The notes: generated by a model not told the origin, from the sequence alone. Shown: positions 23,409 to 36,361, counted from the stretch's first letter. The stretch: DNA of 51,933 bases from Pezizomycotina sp. ARF18 (GCA_002224055.1 AZLU01000105.1:84963-136895), one strand, 5' to 3'. A program made the numbers and translations.

Positions 23409-25472
23409 ATGTCGTCTGCCCGAATTACCAGTCCATCCGAACGGTGCACCGTCATTGCTGCCTGAGTCAAGCCCATCATCAATGAGCGGTAGGAGTGATG
23501 ACCGGGGTACGTACCAAAATCTTGAAAATATTCTGGAATTCATAGAGCCCTGGAACTTTTGAGAGTTATTTTTTTTTCTCCTGCTTTCGATTTTCAGACC
23601 ATGGGCTCTGTAATCTCTGTCGACATTACATGATGTGAATCTCGCTGACACGTTGTAAATAGGTCCCCCCGGCGGCGGCCAAAAGGAATGTATCAAGGCG
23701 AAGCTACCTACCTTAGTTCGGTCGTAAACCTCCTAAATACAAGTACGTTACCCAATCGCCTGCATCTTTGCGGACCAACGATATGTCTAGAATATTTAGA
23801 CGGACGGACTGTATAAAATACACGGCTAGCAAGCTTGGAGAAAGCAAATTACACGCTCATTTTCTTGAGAGAACTGTCCGATTAACGGTAATGATTTTCT
23901 CGTAGTATTGGGGCTGGAGTCCTTGCCATGCCGCTGGCGATGTCACACATGGGTATGACATTGGGCATAATAATAATCGTGATGTCCGGTATGATCTCTG
24001 GCTTCGGCCTTTACCTCCAAGCCCGATGCTCAAAATACGTCGAAAGAGGAACGGCCAGTTTCTTTATGCTGAGCCAGATCACGTACCCGAACGCATCAGT
24101 GATATTCGACCTGGCTATTGCGATAAAGTGTTTCGGTGGGTAACCTGGTTCCTGGGAATTGGCACGATGTGAATTTTGGGCGCTAATATGCTGGGTATAG
24201 GGTTGGAGTGTCGTATTTGATCATTATTGGCGATCTGATGCCACACGTTGCTGTGGCTTTCGACCCTCGACAGCTCATGTATCTTTCCTGGTGGACAGAC
24301 ATTTTTGGGTCACGCTTTTCATGTAAGCTTAACCCATTTTTCTTTTATTCCCGCTTCTTAATCTTGAGTAAGAGCTAATTTAGACTCGCAGGTTGGTTAT
24401 AATACCTCTATCGTTCTTGCGCCGATTGGATTCGCTCAAATATACGTCTTCATCGCCCTCCCTCCATCGCGTACCTCGTCATTATCGTTGTCGGTCATTT
24501 TATCCGTGGGATACGATAGCAGATCGGGGTAAAATCAGCTACTTTTCTTGGCAAGGCCCAGTTGAATTCCTATCTAGCTTCCCGATTATCGTTTGGATAC
24601 ACTTGCCATCAGAATGTGAGCTGAATCCCGTTATCATACCTGCTTCAATAAAAGTACAGAGTAGCTAAGTGTCTATACAGATGTTCTCTATTGTCAACGA
24701 GATCAAAGACAATTCCCATCGTTCCACGGCAAGGTGGTTTTGACATCATCGTTGGTTTCGGTATCGACCTACCTTCTTGTCGCCATCACTGGTTACCTCT
24801 CCTTCGGTAACAATGTTGGTGGCAATATCATCGCCATGTGTAAGAATTACTATGCATTGTACTTGAAAGCATATAATTCAAGGTCACTGCTAATACCCCG
24901 GTGTCCCTTGGCGCAGACCCCCAATCCTTTGCTTCGACAATTGGCCGCGCTGCTATTGTCATACTTGTCATGTTCTCGTATCCCCTCCAGGCACATCCGT
25001 GCCGTGCTTCCATCGACAATATCCTCAAATGGCGGCCAGCCAAAGCGTCGCTACCTCACTACCGCCGTGCAGGCGGAGGTGATCACGGTCACGGCGCGAC
25101 GGAGACCATGTCCGATATCCGCTTCGCCATCATCACGACCATCATCATCGTGCTCTCGTACATCACCGCAATGACGGTGGACAGCCTGGAAAGAGTCTTG
25201 GCGTACGTTGGCAGCACAGGTTCTACGAGCATCTCGTTCATTCTTCCGGGCATGTTCTACTGGAAGATATCTAAGCCCGGTAGCGGCGTCATGACGGTTA
25301 ACCACACCGATGACGATGACGATGACACCAATGAGCTTGCGCCCGATGATATCGGTTCCAGCTGGGTTCTCTGTTCCTTCACCATGGCTCCGGCGCTCTG
25401 GCAATATACGGTGTTGTCGTCATGGTCCTCTGCTTATCTATGAATTTCTTCTTTTCTGCTGGCGGTCACTAA
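23409..25472 (+). CDS. Vacuolar-type amino acid transporter (Avt family)
   Basis: This is a member of the AAAP/Avt family of proton-coupled neutral and other amino acid transporters, usually on the vacuole membrane. A Ser-rich cytosolic N-terminus (MSSARITSPSER) leads to GEATYLSSVVNLLNT and GAGVLAMPLAMSHMGMTLG, the hallmark first TM segment. Further TM and loop signatures are VGVSYLIIIGDLMP, WLVIIPLSFLRRLDSLKYT, GYTCHQN/MFSIVNEI, GYLSFGNNVGGNIIAM and VILVMFSYPLQAHPCR. The last segment, YGVVVMVLCLSMNFF, ends at TAA 25470-25472. Introns include 23507-23662, 23743-23905, 24140-24200, 24615-24680 and 24840-24916. An acidic run of Asp lies in the last loop. Single-base losses are seen near 23683, 23910, 24447, 24463 and 24507, with a two-base loss near 24593. 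The three losses between 24447 and 24507 together restore the frame. Subfamily (Avt5/6/7-like) is a guess. Confidence 0.88.
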
Positions 25473-28115
25473 ATCCGAGGCGTTATTTTTTATTTTTTAT
25501 TTTTTCTTTGATATATCCTTGAGATCTCATTTGTCATTTCTTTAAAAAGTGTTCTGACATTCCCTTCGGCGAGGAAGTTTTCCGTGCGATATAGATGATT
25601 TTTGCTAACACATAGACGTTGCTAACCGATTTCTGCCTTTTTCTGTAATTCTTCCGATTTTCACTTCACATACTGAGTATACTGTATTATTACTCTTATT
25701 TCCGTTTCTTTTCTTCTTTATGCTTCTCATCTTTTCTCGATCGCTACCTATATCTTCTACGCCTCGCAACTGTCACATCTCTTTTTTCCTATATATCCTA
25801 TTCAGCCTACTCTTCTCCAGTGATAAGGGTACATAGAGGGAGCACTATATTCTTTTACTTATCGCTCCTTTTCTTTTTTTTCTCAAGGCTTCTGTACATA
25901 TATCCATACCCACAAGTTAAGAATTTTTTAATTAATTTAATATAATGTCATATATGATATAAGAACCAAGAACTGAATAACTAAGTATTGGTGTTACGTA
26001 TACGTACGACTATTATTTTTACAGCCGTATACTTTATTAGCGCGGCGAAGAAAAGGCCCGAATATTTGGTTTGTAGTTATTACTCATTCGTTTTGTGAAA
26101 GAGATGTATATATATATGAGACGTTTTATATAAAGGGAAACCACCAAAACCTCAGAGTTTACCGTCGATCGTATTTTTATATATGAGCTTCTTAGCAGGC
26201 GGCTTCGATATATATCTTTAATTGTTTGGTTAATGCTTGCTTATGCATGATTCAATTTCGGTGAATACAACCAACAAAGCAAAGTTATTCGAAAATTTTC
26301 CGCTTTCTCGTGAGATATTTACTCGTGATAAATGCATGCCTTTTCCCTATTTTTTAGTATCTACCTTTCATTTTAACCGATAGCCGATATATGTGATAGA
26401 TCGTGGAATAAAGCTGTCAAAGTATATAAAATTTATTTATCCTCATATCGACGTCAGAAAGTACACAAGGCAGCAACTTTAGACTTTGACGGATTACGCA
26501 GGGTAGGCTAGTAGCTTCCGATACTCCAATAGCCTCAAACGTGGGTGTATGGGTTCTCCAATAAACGAAACGTACGAAATCGAAACGTAAAAGGTCGAAA
26601 GGAAACACACAACACACCGCTTATCGCCGTAGTACAACCAATGACATATTAAAGCTCGGTCACAGTGGACATATAATTTTTTTCATGAGGAAGTCCATTT
26701 AGCCAACGGCAGACAGAAGATATCAGATCACTATATTTTGATCAGCGGCGAAGATCAGTTTCTGGCAACTCGCCTCCGAAAACATTAAACCAGGGATGGT
26801 GGTCCTTTGTCGGAGTGCCAACGGGAAAAGAACGAGAAGAAATAGAGCACTGAGAGAGAAAGAAAAAACGTGGGTTCTCCGCTCTGCAAGTATCCACTTC
26901 AAGTGTGATCATCAAAGGTTCTGACGGCCGTTGTGCTTCATTTCAGAACAAAAAGAACGGGATTTGACAAGGTGCAAGGAATATCAATCGTACTAGAAAG
27001 AAAAAAAAAAAAAATACACGGTAAGACATCTACTAGGAGAAAGTCTCATCCGAAAAGATAAAAGAAAAAAAGATGATGATGATACGATCAGTTACCAAGG
27101 GTAATTTCTATATATAAATTAAATAGAATATGACGGTAGTATCTACTATGGCATTTTTTTTTTATTTTCTTTTAATCAAAAAAGCTTGACCTTATTCCTC
27201 CTAACGAAAGATTCATCAATCTTTTTTATCTTCCTCCGGTCCGCAACGGCAGGACGTACATATTCGTCCTATTATTGTTTCACCTGCGAGAGGGCGCCAT
27301 TTCTCTTCCTTCATGATCATTCTTATGACCCCTTGAAACTTGAAGGGGAACTCAAAGAGGAGAGAACTAGAGAAGGAAGTAAAAGCCAAAAAAGCCCACA
27401 CTTCCTATTCGGACAACAATGGCTCCAAGATATGACTGAAAGAAGTCAAAAATAGAAGAAGAAGGGTAAAAAAAGAGAACAAGCCAAATGATGATTGATA
27501 CTCTCTTTCCAGAAAATCTCCCTGGGAAGTTAAAGCGCGTAAACCGTTATTTTCTAGACTCGAAGGGAAAATTTGGAGCGCCTGTGAAACAACATTGTTG
27601 TTGTTTTAAAAATAGACCAACTCACTAGCACTACTACCACGTTGTTCAAGGTTTAGCAGCAAACGCCTGACTGTGCAAATTGGATTTCGCAATCTTCCGT
27701 CCGTTTGTGTGAGTACGTGGCGGCAACTGGAATTTAGGAACTTTCCCCCTTCCTTTCGCTGTTCAATTATCCAAGACCTTCAAGAGTCGCCAGCGATAAC
27801 TAAAAACATAGCCATTGTTCGGAAAAAGGAAGGCTGCTATTTCCTTCGTTTTTTTTTCGCTCTTTCGGTTCTGATTGGAGGAGAACGTCCACCATTCGGA
27901 TTCACTCGGTTTCTTGTTCCTGGCATCTTAGCTTTGGTGGTAGACTCGTTTTCATTGGCTGGACAAACGATACTCTGCCCTGTCGAAATGAACCTGTAAT
28001 AACCCAGGAAAAAAAAAGCTAGGAAGGCAAGGTTTGTTGCTCGCACAGCAAATCTCCCTCAACCGTTGCAAATTGTTCGAAAAAATAGGTCCTGGCGGTG
28101 CTTAAAACGTCGAAA

Positions 28116-28148
28116 CCCCCCCCCCCCCCAAAAAAAAAAAAAAAAAAA
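28116..28148. repeat. C14-A19 compound homopolymer
   Basis: Fourteen C directly followed by nineteen A. The C run is the third 14-mer G/C run in the window. Confidence 0.95.
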
Positions 28149-28610
28149 GAAAAGAAGAGAAGAGCGGATCGAAAAGCACGCGAGAATAAGCTAGGAAGGG
28201 GGAAGGGAAGAAAAAAAGAACTCGCCTACCATTTGAACACGTTAAAAAATATCTTCGGTGATCTAAGAATAAAACATACGCGATATTCGTTATCGAATGA
28301 TCGAAATGAGCAGTGCTTCGTTGAATTGGATAGGCTGTTGAAGCTCGTCTGATCTTGCGCGTTTAAACTGCGAGGTGTTGTCCCTCGAGAAGGAAGAGCT
28401 TCCAACAATAGCCCACTAGCAAATAATTATTCAAAGACAAAATATACTTGATAGATAGCAAAATACTACATGTCCTAAGTAATAAAAATTAAGTAGCAAT
28501 TTATTTTTAAATCACAATTTCTTTTTACTTTTCTTTCTCTTTCTCAAGTCGTCGTAGCATTCACTTACTCCTCTGACCTGAGATTATATATACAAATTAT
28601 CGTCGCTGTC

Positions 28611-28661
28611 TTTTTATTATTTTATTTTATTTTATTTAGTTTTATTTTACTATTTTACTTA
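28611..28661. repeat. Imperfect TTTTA pentamer array
   Basis: About fifty bases built from TTTTA/TTTA units. Similar arrays lie at 43136-43232 and 46520-46568. Confidence 0.85.
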
Positions 28662-28959
28662 CTCACCTGCTTCTCTCGTCTAAGATTAGACAACAATATC
28701 GATTCTGTCAAACAATCAAAGCATAAACCGCATCAGAAAATAGACGGTCCTTTAAAGGAACCTCAAACGAAGACGAGTCCATTTGCTCACATCACAGCCA
28801 TCCGACGTTTTCCTTCTGCGAATATCCTCCTCCATTGTTATTAAGCTCGACTTCGACTTCCATTTCAGCCAATTCCCTAGAGATCCAAAGCCCCGAAAAC
28901 GAGACAGCAAGAAACAGCGATCTTTGATAGGTTAAAGATTCCCACGATAAGAGGAACAG

Positions 28960-28989
28960 GACGAGAACCAGAACGAGAACCAGAACGCG
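28960..28989. repeat. Short tandem repeat, 12-bp unit
   Basis: Two and a half copies of ACGAGAACCAGA, embedded in a purine-rich stretch upstream of SHO1. Confidence 0.8.
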
Positions 28990-29599
28990 ACAGAGAGATC
29001 TCCAATCTGAAAAAAGGGGAACCTTTTCTGTTTCTTGACAAGAACCTTATTTAAACCTCGCCGCGGTCAGCACCGAAAAGGAGCCTATTTTCGCGGATCG
29101 TCGCTTTTCGAGGCAAAAAGTCAGAGAGGCACTAAGCAGAAAACAATACGGACAAGAAAATACTGCAAAAAGGTAGGCCACCACTCAGAACACTTGCTCT
29201 TACTTATTATCACCTTGCATTACCTTTATTTGCCTATCTGTACCCCCAATAAAAACCCTCTTCGTTTTTTTCTTTCCTCCAAAAAGTTGTCAGAGTTTAA
29301 CAAGGTTCTGTTCTCCGCCGTAAACGGTATAAGCTGCGTTGTGCGGAGATTGTTACTGTATCTTGTCCTTGTCTCTGCATTTGTATTGTGCCTTTTTTTT
29401 TTTTCGTTATTGCGCGTTGCTTCTACACGCAAACGACAAACGGTACAAAGGGGGTAATAGGACTTTTTGAATGAAGATCAGGAACCAAAAACTCGAAAAC
29501 AGAACAGAACAGAAAACTGGGCTACGGTCTGGAGAATCCTGTCCTTATCTTTGAAAGGTCCCATCTGCTCTGAAAACCAGTAATTATTGTCACTATATT

Positions 29600-29710
29600 C
29601 CTCAAAACGCAAGCAAGCATCTCATCTTTTTTTTTTTTTATCTCCAGAAACAGCCATCTTTCCTTGTTCCTTTCATTTTCGCTATACTCATACTACTACT
29701 TGATAAGTAC

Positions 29711-29742
<32 letters not shown>

Positions 29743-30490
29743 GTTTTCTTGGTTGTCTTTTTAATTCTTTTTTTTCCTTACGGCTGTTAAATTGTGATTA
29801 TCCCTATCCCACACACACACACACACACACACGCAACAACCCACGCAGGAACAGGAAGCCATACAAAGCGAGGGGAAATTACAAAGTACCTTCTTCCTTT
29901 TTCCTATTATTCCTTACCGTACTTATTACTTGTTATTGCCTCTCTTACCAAGCACTTGCCCTCTCTCTGCCTTTCTTTTTATTTCATTTCCCTCCTTTTT
30001 TTAAAAAAATTATTATTTCGTCTCGTTCTCTTTACTCTACTGCTTGACTACTGCAGTTTCCTTTCTTCCCTTTTTTTCCTTTTTCCTTTTTTTCTTATTG
30101 AACCACTCCTTGTTCCTTATTCCTTTCATTTATTATTTTCTTCTTTCTACTTTTTTTCTCTCCCTCTTTTCTATTCTCACTCACCTTCTTTTTCATTCAA
30201 ACCTTTTTTTTTTCTTTTTTTTTTTTACTTCTGACATCTAGATCCTTCTGTGGGTTGCTGGTTGTTCGTTATACTGTGTGGTCCCTCGCATCTCCTGTGT
30301 TTCCTTTCTGCTGCAACAGCAAACCCCTCTTTTTCCCTCAAATAATACTAGATCGTCCAACGTACGCCGTTTCCTCCCCTTTTGCCTTTCACTTTCTTGC
30401 ATTCATTCTTACTCTTCCCCTCTTCTTACATTTCTGCTCTTGAATATTCTCGAGATATATCAAAGGATATTTTTTTTTCCCTTGAAAAGC
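29600..30490 (+). promoter_or_regulatory. CT-rich tract upstream of SHO1
   Basis: About 900 bp of plus-strand sequence is dominated by T and C (blocks of TTTCC, CTTTTT and TCTC). It includes (TTA)10 near 29712-29742 and (AC)11 at 29811-29832. Pyrimidine-rich stretches of this kind are common just upstream of transcription starts in filamentous ascomycetes. The nearest downstream start codon is SHO1 at 30929. Several long frames across it are Phe/Ser/Leu artefacts of the composition. Confidence 0.5.
29811..29832. repeat. (AC)11 microsatellite
   Basis: Eleven AC dinucleotides, about 70 bp after a (TTA)10 array (29712-29742). Confidence 0.95.
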
Positions 30491-30928
30491 AACTGACGTC
30501 GCGTTGGGCAATAATTTAGGCCGCCTTTTCATTTCCTTCAGGCACTATTTGGAAGCCTTGCGCGGTTAATAATTTATTTTTTTGGAAGAGGAAGGCAAAG
30601 GAAACGACCGCGAAAAATAAAGAACTAGAAATTAAATCGGGTTCTCAGTCAAGGCCAGCAAATAACGACCTTCGTCGGCATATCCGTTCGATTCAAGAGC
30701 ACGAAAAATAACGCGATTCAAACAAATTCGTTCGAAGTCGAAACAGACTAGAAGAAAGGGATTCGTAAAGGCTAGAGAAGATCCCAGATCTTGCCCTCAG
30801 AAGCTATACCAGTTTGTATCGAGTATCGACAAAACTGAACAAAGAAATTTATCGGGCGTGATATTTTTTTAGATTTCGCCCTCTTCCTTTTGAATCTTTC
30901 GGATCTCGATCTCCATCCATCACAAAAA

Positions 30929-32237
30929 ATGAATCAAGAACTACCACGTCCCAGCTTGTCAAAGTCGACGGCGCGCTTCGATCTCGGCAACATCATAGGC
31001 GATCCTTTTGCTCTCGCGACCATATCAATCTCTATTGTAAGCGACACTCTCCATATGATCTTTTTTCTTTTTGTGTGTGCCGGCGTGGCGTCTATAAAAA
31101 GTGGTCTTCGAATTTTCCCGGTTTATAGACATTGAAGAAGTCTGCCATTGGAAAAAAAAAAGGGTACCGTCAGGAATAGAGTAGATGGACGGAAGATATA
31201 AAAAGGGATGGAAGCTTGATGGCTTTTTACCAATGACTCGTTGCTAACTGAATAATTCGTAGCTTGCGTGGTTGATTGCATTTATCTCTTCCGCGATATC
31301 AGATGCAACGGAAGCTTTCCCGAACTTTGCCTGGTGGTCTATTGTCTATATGCTTTTCTGCATTATAGGGGTTACTGTCGTCGTAGCCTCGGATGCTATT
31401 TATACTTATAACGTTGCTGTCAGTTGAATGCCCAATATTTTCCCGACACAAAAAAACGTATCACGTCACTAACCTGAATGAACAAAAAGATCGTCGGGTT
31501 TCTCTCAGCAGGTCTGGTTTTCTCGACCTCTTCAGCAAATTCTCTCGTCTATTCCAAGTCCGGTGCGGAGGAAGCCGCTGCAGCCGGTCACATTCTGCTC
31601 TCCATGGTCTCCGTGAGTACTCCTTTGCCGAGTGCTGCGAATTTCCAACCTTCCTTTTATAATTTTCTGTTTCATCCTAACATGTTTCTTCATCTAAAGA
31701 TCCTGTGGATTTTCTACTTCGGCACCACTCCCAAGGCCGTCACTCACGCCTACATTGATTCTTTCGCTCTGCATAAAGACAAGGTCCCGCATAACTCGAG
31801 GCATATGCCTCCGGTTATGGCAGCCAGATTCACCAAGTCAACAGCATGAGCAGCCACCAAGCACCTCAGATGTATACCAGTGCTCAGCTCAGCGGTTTGG
31901 AGGCTACATCCCCTGCGCCAATGGGTGGAAGCATGGTCGACCGTTCTTCTGGGATGAACAAGTTCCCAGCTTCGTCTATTGTTGCAACACCAAACACGGC
32001 GACTGCTCCTCAACCTCAACCAGGTCAAACCGATGAAGAGGTCGCAGCACCTACCGAGTATCCTTACCGCGCAAAGGCGATATACTCGTACACCGCCAAT
32101 CCGGAAGACAGCAACGAGATCTCGTTCTCCAAGCACGATATTCTCGAAGTGTCCGATGTCTCCGGTAGATGGTGGCAAGCAAGGAAAGAGAACGGAGAGA
32201 CTGAATTGCGCCTTCCAACTATCTCATCCTGTTATAG
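30929..32237 (+). CDS. SHO1: SHO1 osmosensor, 4 TM plus SH3 domain
   Basis: Plasma-membrane osmosensor and scaffold feeding the HOG and other MAPK pathways. It starts at ATG 30929 with a short cytosolic head, then four TM segments: [62 protein letters not shown] and [17 protein letters not shown] (the first two share one exon junction). It continues [12 protein letters not shown], a Ser/Pro/Gln-rich linker ([18 protein letters not shown]) and a C-terminal SH3 domain: [40 protein letters not shown], then ...APSNYLILL at the stop. Introns are 31037-31262, 31419-31489 (donor GTCAGT) and 31613-31699. Two single-base losses occur: one G at 31800-31801 (GGG to GG) and one G at 32203, exactly where the SH3 sequence should read ETGIAPSNY. 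With these repaired the length is about 290 residues, normal for Sho1. Confidence 0.95.
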
Positions 32238-34189
32238 AATCTCAGTGATGTGTCTTTCAACTCGTACACGTTTTCCGATTTTAAATATACCAAAATGAGA
32301 AAACTTACGGACATTGTTTACGACGTTATATGGGTTTTGAGCTTGGTCTCAGATTCATGGGAGAAAAGTTCTTTATTCTTCTAACTCTCTTACGGTTTGT
32401 TTGGGTGTTTTCTATGTATTACACATCATTTCTCCAAAAACAAAAGAAAAAATCTCCTCGATCCCCTGCTGCCTCTTTCTTTTTTGTTTTTATTGTCTTC
32501 AGATACGTTCGGCGTTCATGGTTCTTTGATTCCCTTTTCTTTGTTTTCTTACCCGCTCTCTAAATCTTTCGTCGAAGGGGTGATCGATTTCAATTTCATA
32601 TATCTCTTCTTGTCTCGCCTTGTTTCTGAAGAGTAACGGATTCTCCTTCATTCGCACCATTTCCCCCTCCTGTCGTCGAGTCTTTAACTAGACTTGACAC
32701 CCTTGTTCCTTTCTTGTTTGATTTTTATATGTTAAACCTGTCTAATTAGTCCACTCGAAGAGATACCAAGAGGAGGAAACTTCCGAGTATTGTTCAATTC
32801 TTTGTACATCCATTCTAAACTCTTCAATTCTGAAATGTATTTTTACTATAACTTTCGTCAAACCTTCATTCCCTTTGTTTTTCACCAGGTACAAGTACTT
32901 TTTATTATATTTTCCTTTTTTTTTCCCTTAATTATCGTGGCTTTGAACACTGGTGGTTTACGGTCGAATGTATTCTTTTTTTTTTTTTTTTTCTGTACTA
33001 CTGTCATTACTATTATTGTTCCAAATGTTCTATAGCTTATAAGATCTAATAATATCAACTCAGAGAAAGCAACTTCTTTGGCTCCTCATTTCCTATCGCC
33101 TTCCAATACGACGTCTTCCTATCCGAATCTCCTTTTTTTGTTATCTATCTTTACTTGTTCCTTATGCGAAAGAATTCTAGATTAACGATCCGTCAAATAC
33201 CAACGTAGTTCCAGGATTGGTGAGGATCAATAAACCTCTAGAAATGAGGTCGCAACTGTCTGATACTTATCTCACGCCGGTGATTGTCTTTAAATATATA
33301 TATATCAATTTTAACCTATCGATATTTTCAAAAGCACCAGAGAATACAAGGAAATTTTTTTTGTTGTCCAGTGTAACCCTTCTGGTCACTTGTCTAGCTC
33401 GACCAGGCAGATAGCTAGATAACCTCAACATATCTTTATGACTATTACGATAAATCCAACGAGGTCCAAAGGCTATTAATATCGAAGCATCATGTATCAA
33501 TTATAAAAAAAAAAAAACATTGTAAAGAAATTTCTCGAATCTGTTAGACGCAGAGTAGATAGCTATTCTCATCTTACAAGAAACCTACCGCCGCACTTTT
33601 TACCTCCAATTGGGTCAGGCCCCGCACAAATGATGATTGACAACGCCAACAGCTCCCCCAAGATATCTGTCATGCAACCCACCAAAGCATGCGTTATTGC
33701 GTGTTTTTTTCTGGCCACCAAATTTTTTTTTTTTGCGCAGATGCAATCAATCGATCCCCACCGCCGGCCAGTAATTGGCCATGGAGCAGGAGCGGCTGGA
33801 TCTTCGAAGGATATGGAAGGGGAGGGAAACCTTAGGAAAGGAGGCTTTATAGGGCGATTAGCTCGATCCTTTTTCGACGATTCGTTCGCCTGTTATACTT
33901 GAACACGACTGCTCCCCGCCGTTTATATATCCTGCCTAACTACCGGCGAACAACGCAAGTCGTCTTCTCTTCTACTAGGTCATTTGACAAATAGCTGGAT
34001 ATAGTCGTAAAACCCTAGCTAATTTTCCATTGTTAGAATCACATTTTCTTTAAGAATTACATATAAAAGAGCTCACGATTAGTTTAACGTAGAGAGATTC
34101 ACACGCTCCTGCCTTTTTTTTTTCTCCCCAACTCTCGCCAAACCTTTTTTATTCTTTTTATAAATAAATATCTTTCTTCGCTATACTTT
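32238..34189. other. Intergenic region SHO1 / t6A dehydratase
   Basis: No gene is supported. T-rich sequence after SHO1 should include its 3' UTR. A 90-codon frame at 33630 is unrecognised. The last 150 bp before 34190 are T- and CT-rich and probably form the next gene's promoter. Confidence 0.5.
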
Positions 34190-36361
34190 ATGGGTAAACA
34201 TAAGCACAAGCATAGAGAAAAAGACGAAGATCCAGAAAAGGAGAAACAACACAAATCCTCAAAGTCGAAATCGAAATCAAACTCAAAATCGGAGTCGAAA
34301 TCAAAGTCTAAATCAAAGTCTAAGCGTCGCTCGTCCTCTACCTCGTCCTCCTCCTCATCTGACGTTGAGTATTCGGAAACACCACCGATGCAATTGACGT
34401 CGGAATCCATTTCCTCCGCCTTCTCGCAGTTCGCATCCTCGCACAAGACGCAGCTGGGCCTGACGGCCGTAGCTTCGGGCGTACTCGTCGGCGCTTCGAT
34501 ACTAGGCTACCAGAACACTAAGCGGAAGGAGCGCACGCAATGGCTTAAAGACTCGATACCGCCGTCGCCGTCGGAAGGCGGCGAGAGCTTCGATGTATGT
34601 GCGATGCCTCAAAATATATTATCTACTTCCTGAGTTTTTCTATATCATGTTCGCTTGAAAATTGAGCTATTCATATTAGTTTAACTAAGACTAACATTTC
34701 ACAAATATAGCTGTACAAATGGAACGCTCATTCTGCCAGCAACAACCACTCGCGAAATTCGTCCAGGAACGAAAAGATGATGATCGGTCCAACTCCACCG
34801 CCTGTGACATCGAGAGAAGGTCCGCCGTCAAAGTCAATATCAGACGGCCAATCAACTCTGCTAGCGCGCAGAGCGCAATCGCTGGCTTCAGCATCCAAAC
34901 CTATCCCCGAAGAGCTCATCCTCGAACAGCTATCCCGCAACCATAGCTTCCTGGGCACAGAGGGTTAAAAGAGATACGAAAATCGTTCATTATAATAGTC
35001 GGGCTAGGCGGCGTGGGGTCGTGGGCGACGAGTATGCTTGTACGGTCTGGGGTGGGTAAAGTACGGCTCGTGGATTTCGACCAGGTTACACTGTCGAGCT
35101 TGAACCGGCACGCCGTAGCTACTCTCGAGGACGTCGGTACGCCGAAGGTCGTCGCGATGAAGAAGCACCTTGAGCGCGTGGCTCCGTGGGTAGCCATCGA
35201 AAGCTGCGTTGAAGTATGGCGGGAAGACACGGCGGAGGCACTTATGGAAGGGGAACCGTCGTACGTCATCGACGCGATCGACAATATAGATACCAAGGTG
35301 GATTTATTGGCGTACTGCCACAGACACAACATACCCGTCATATCTAGCATGGGCGCTGGTTGCAAAAGCGACCCGACGAGGATATGCGTCGGGGATATAT
35401 CGGAGACCTTCGAGGATCCGCTGTCGAAGAGTACGAGGAGGAAGCTGAGGGCAAAGGGTGTCGCGACGGGCGTTACGGTAGTTTATTCGACGGAGAAGCC
35501 CGGACCTGGGAAAGCGCAGCTACTACCGCTCGACGAGGAGGAGTTTCAAAAGGGCGGCGTTACGGAGCTGGGTGTTTTGCCGGACTTCAGGGTCCGTATA
35601 TTACCTGTTCTCGGAACCGTAAGTTTCTACCTCTCTTCCTTTCCTTCCCCTACCGTACCAATTCATCCTCTTTCTCTAACGCATTCACTATAGATGCCAG
35701 CAACGTTCGGCCTTGCCGCCGCCAACCACATCCTAACCTCCCTCGCCAAATACCCACTAACTTACCTCCCGGATCCGTCCGCTTCCGGCCAAAGCTCTAC
35801 AAGCAGATGCTCGACTGGTTCAACGGCCTCGAGTGCCGCATGCGCCACAACCGCAACGGCCTACGCATCCCGCTTACGGAGAGCGACATCGGGTACCTCG
35901 TCGAGGAGATGTTCGCAGGTAAATCCGTCGTCAGCGGCGCTACGAACAGGATCATGGTCGCCCGGTGGCGAAAACCGTCTGACGAGCCGGGAGTAGCGGT
36001 GGAGGAGGTTGCGGTCGGATTAGGCGGCGTCGTTAAGGTAAAACTTACGGATCTTGTGATCATGACGAAAGATGAACTGCAGAAGCATGAGGCGAGGGTA
36101 CTAAGAGGCCACGAAATGCCGGAGGATATTTGGGGCGAGGAAGTTTCGAAGTTTGTTGAGAAGAAGTGGAGGAGGAGAGGCAGGTTATGGGGCTTTACAG
36201 ATAAAGGAAGTGACCAACAACGGAACGGGGTTTTGTGTGTATTTCTCATATGTATTATCTCCAATGTAAAACAAGATGCATTTGTTTGTGTTGAAGTATT
36301 TCGTAGGAGTATTTCAGGAAACGCGAGGATATCTATTCGGAATATGTTGGAGTTGAAGTAG
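34190..36361 (+). CDS. TCD1/TCD2: tRNA threonylcarbamoyladenosine dehydratase (ThiF/E1-like)
   Basis: This is an E1-like (ThiF/CsdL) enzyme that cyclises t6A at position 37 of ANN-decoding tRNAs to ct6A using ATP; yeast paralogues sit on the mitochondrial outer membrane. The N-terminus is Lys/Ser-rich (KHKHKHREKDE; SKSKSKSK) followed by one hydrophobic segment, LGLTAVASGVLVGASILGY. The nucleotide-binding motif is FIIIVGLGGVGSWATSMLVR, followed by VDFDQVTLSSLNRHAVA, YVIDAIDNIDTKVDLL, PVISSMGAGCKSDPTRI and YSTEKPGPGKAQLLPL. Downstream, YKQMLDWFNGLECRMRHN and DIGYLVEEMFAGKSVVSG match the family's C-terminal part. Introns are 34595-34710 and 35619-35693. A lost G at 34962-34964 makes a false stop (GGT TAA) in front of LKEIRKSF, and another lost G at 35771 (GGG to GG) breaks the frame at GSVRFRPK. 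The 3' end is uncertain: a nearby frame closes near 36203 with a shorter, more charged tail. Confidence 0.92.

Larger units (their letters stand above)
25473..30928. other. Long gene-free region ending in the SHO1 leader
   Basis: I find no recognisable gene in 5.4 kb. A 108-codon frame at 27673 starts from a non-ATG codon and lacks motifs. The first part is AT-rich and should contain the transporter 3' UTR. Features are C14-A19 at 28116-28148, a TTTTA-type array at 28611-28661, a short 12-bp repeat at 28960-28989, and a long CT-rich stretch from about 29600 to 30490 that is probably SHO1 promoter or leader. Confidence 0.5.

Noticed and set aside
29226-30496. Several long plus-strand frames rich in Phe, Ser and Leu
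   Set aside because: They follow from the CT-rich composition, overlap each other in all frames and have no motifs.
34099-34446. Asp/Phe-rich minus-strand frame of 115 codons
   Set aside because: It is the antisense shadow of the Lys/Ser repeats of the t6A dehydratase.
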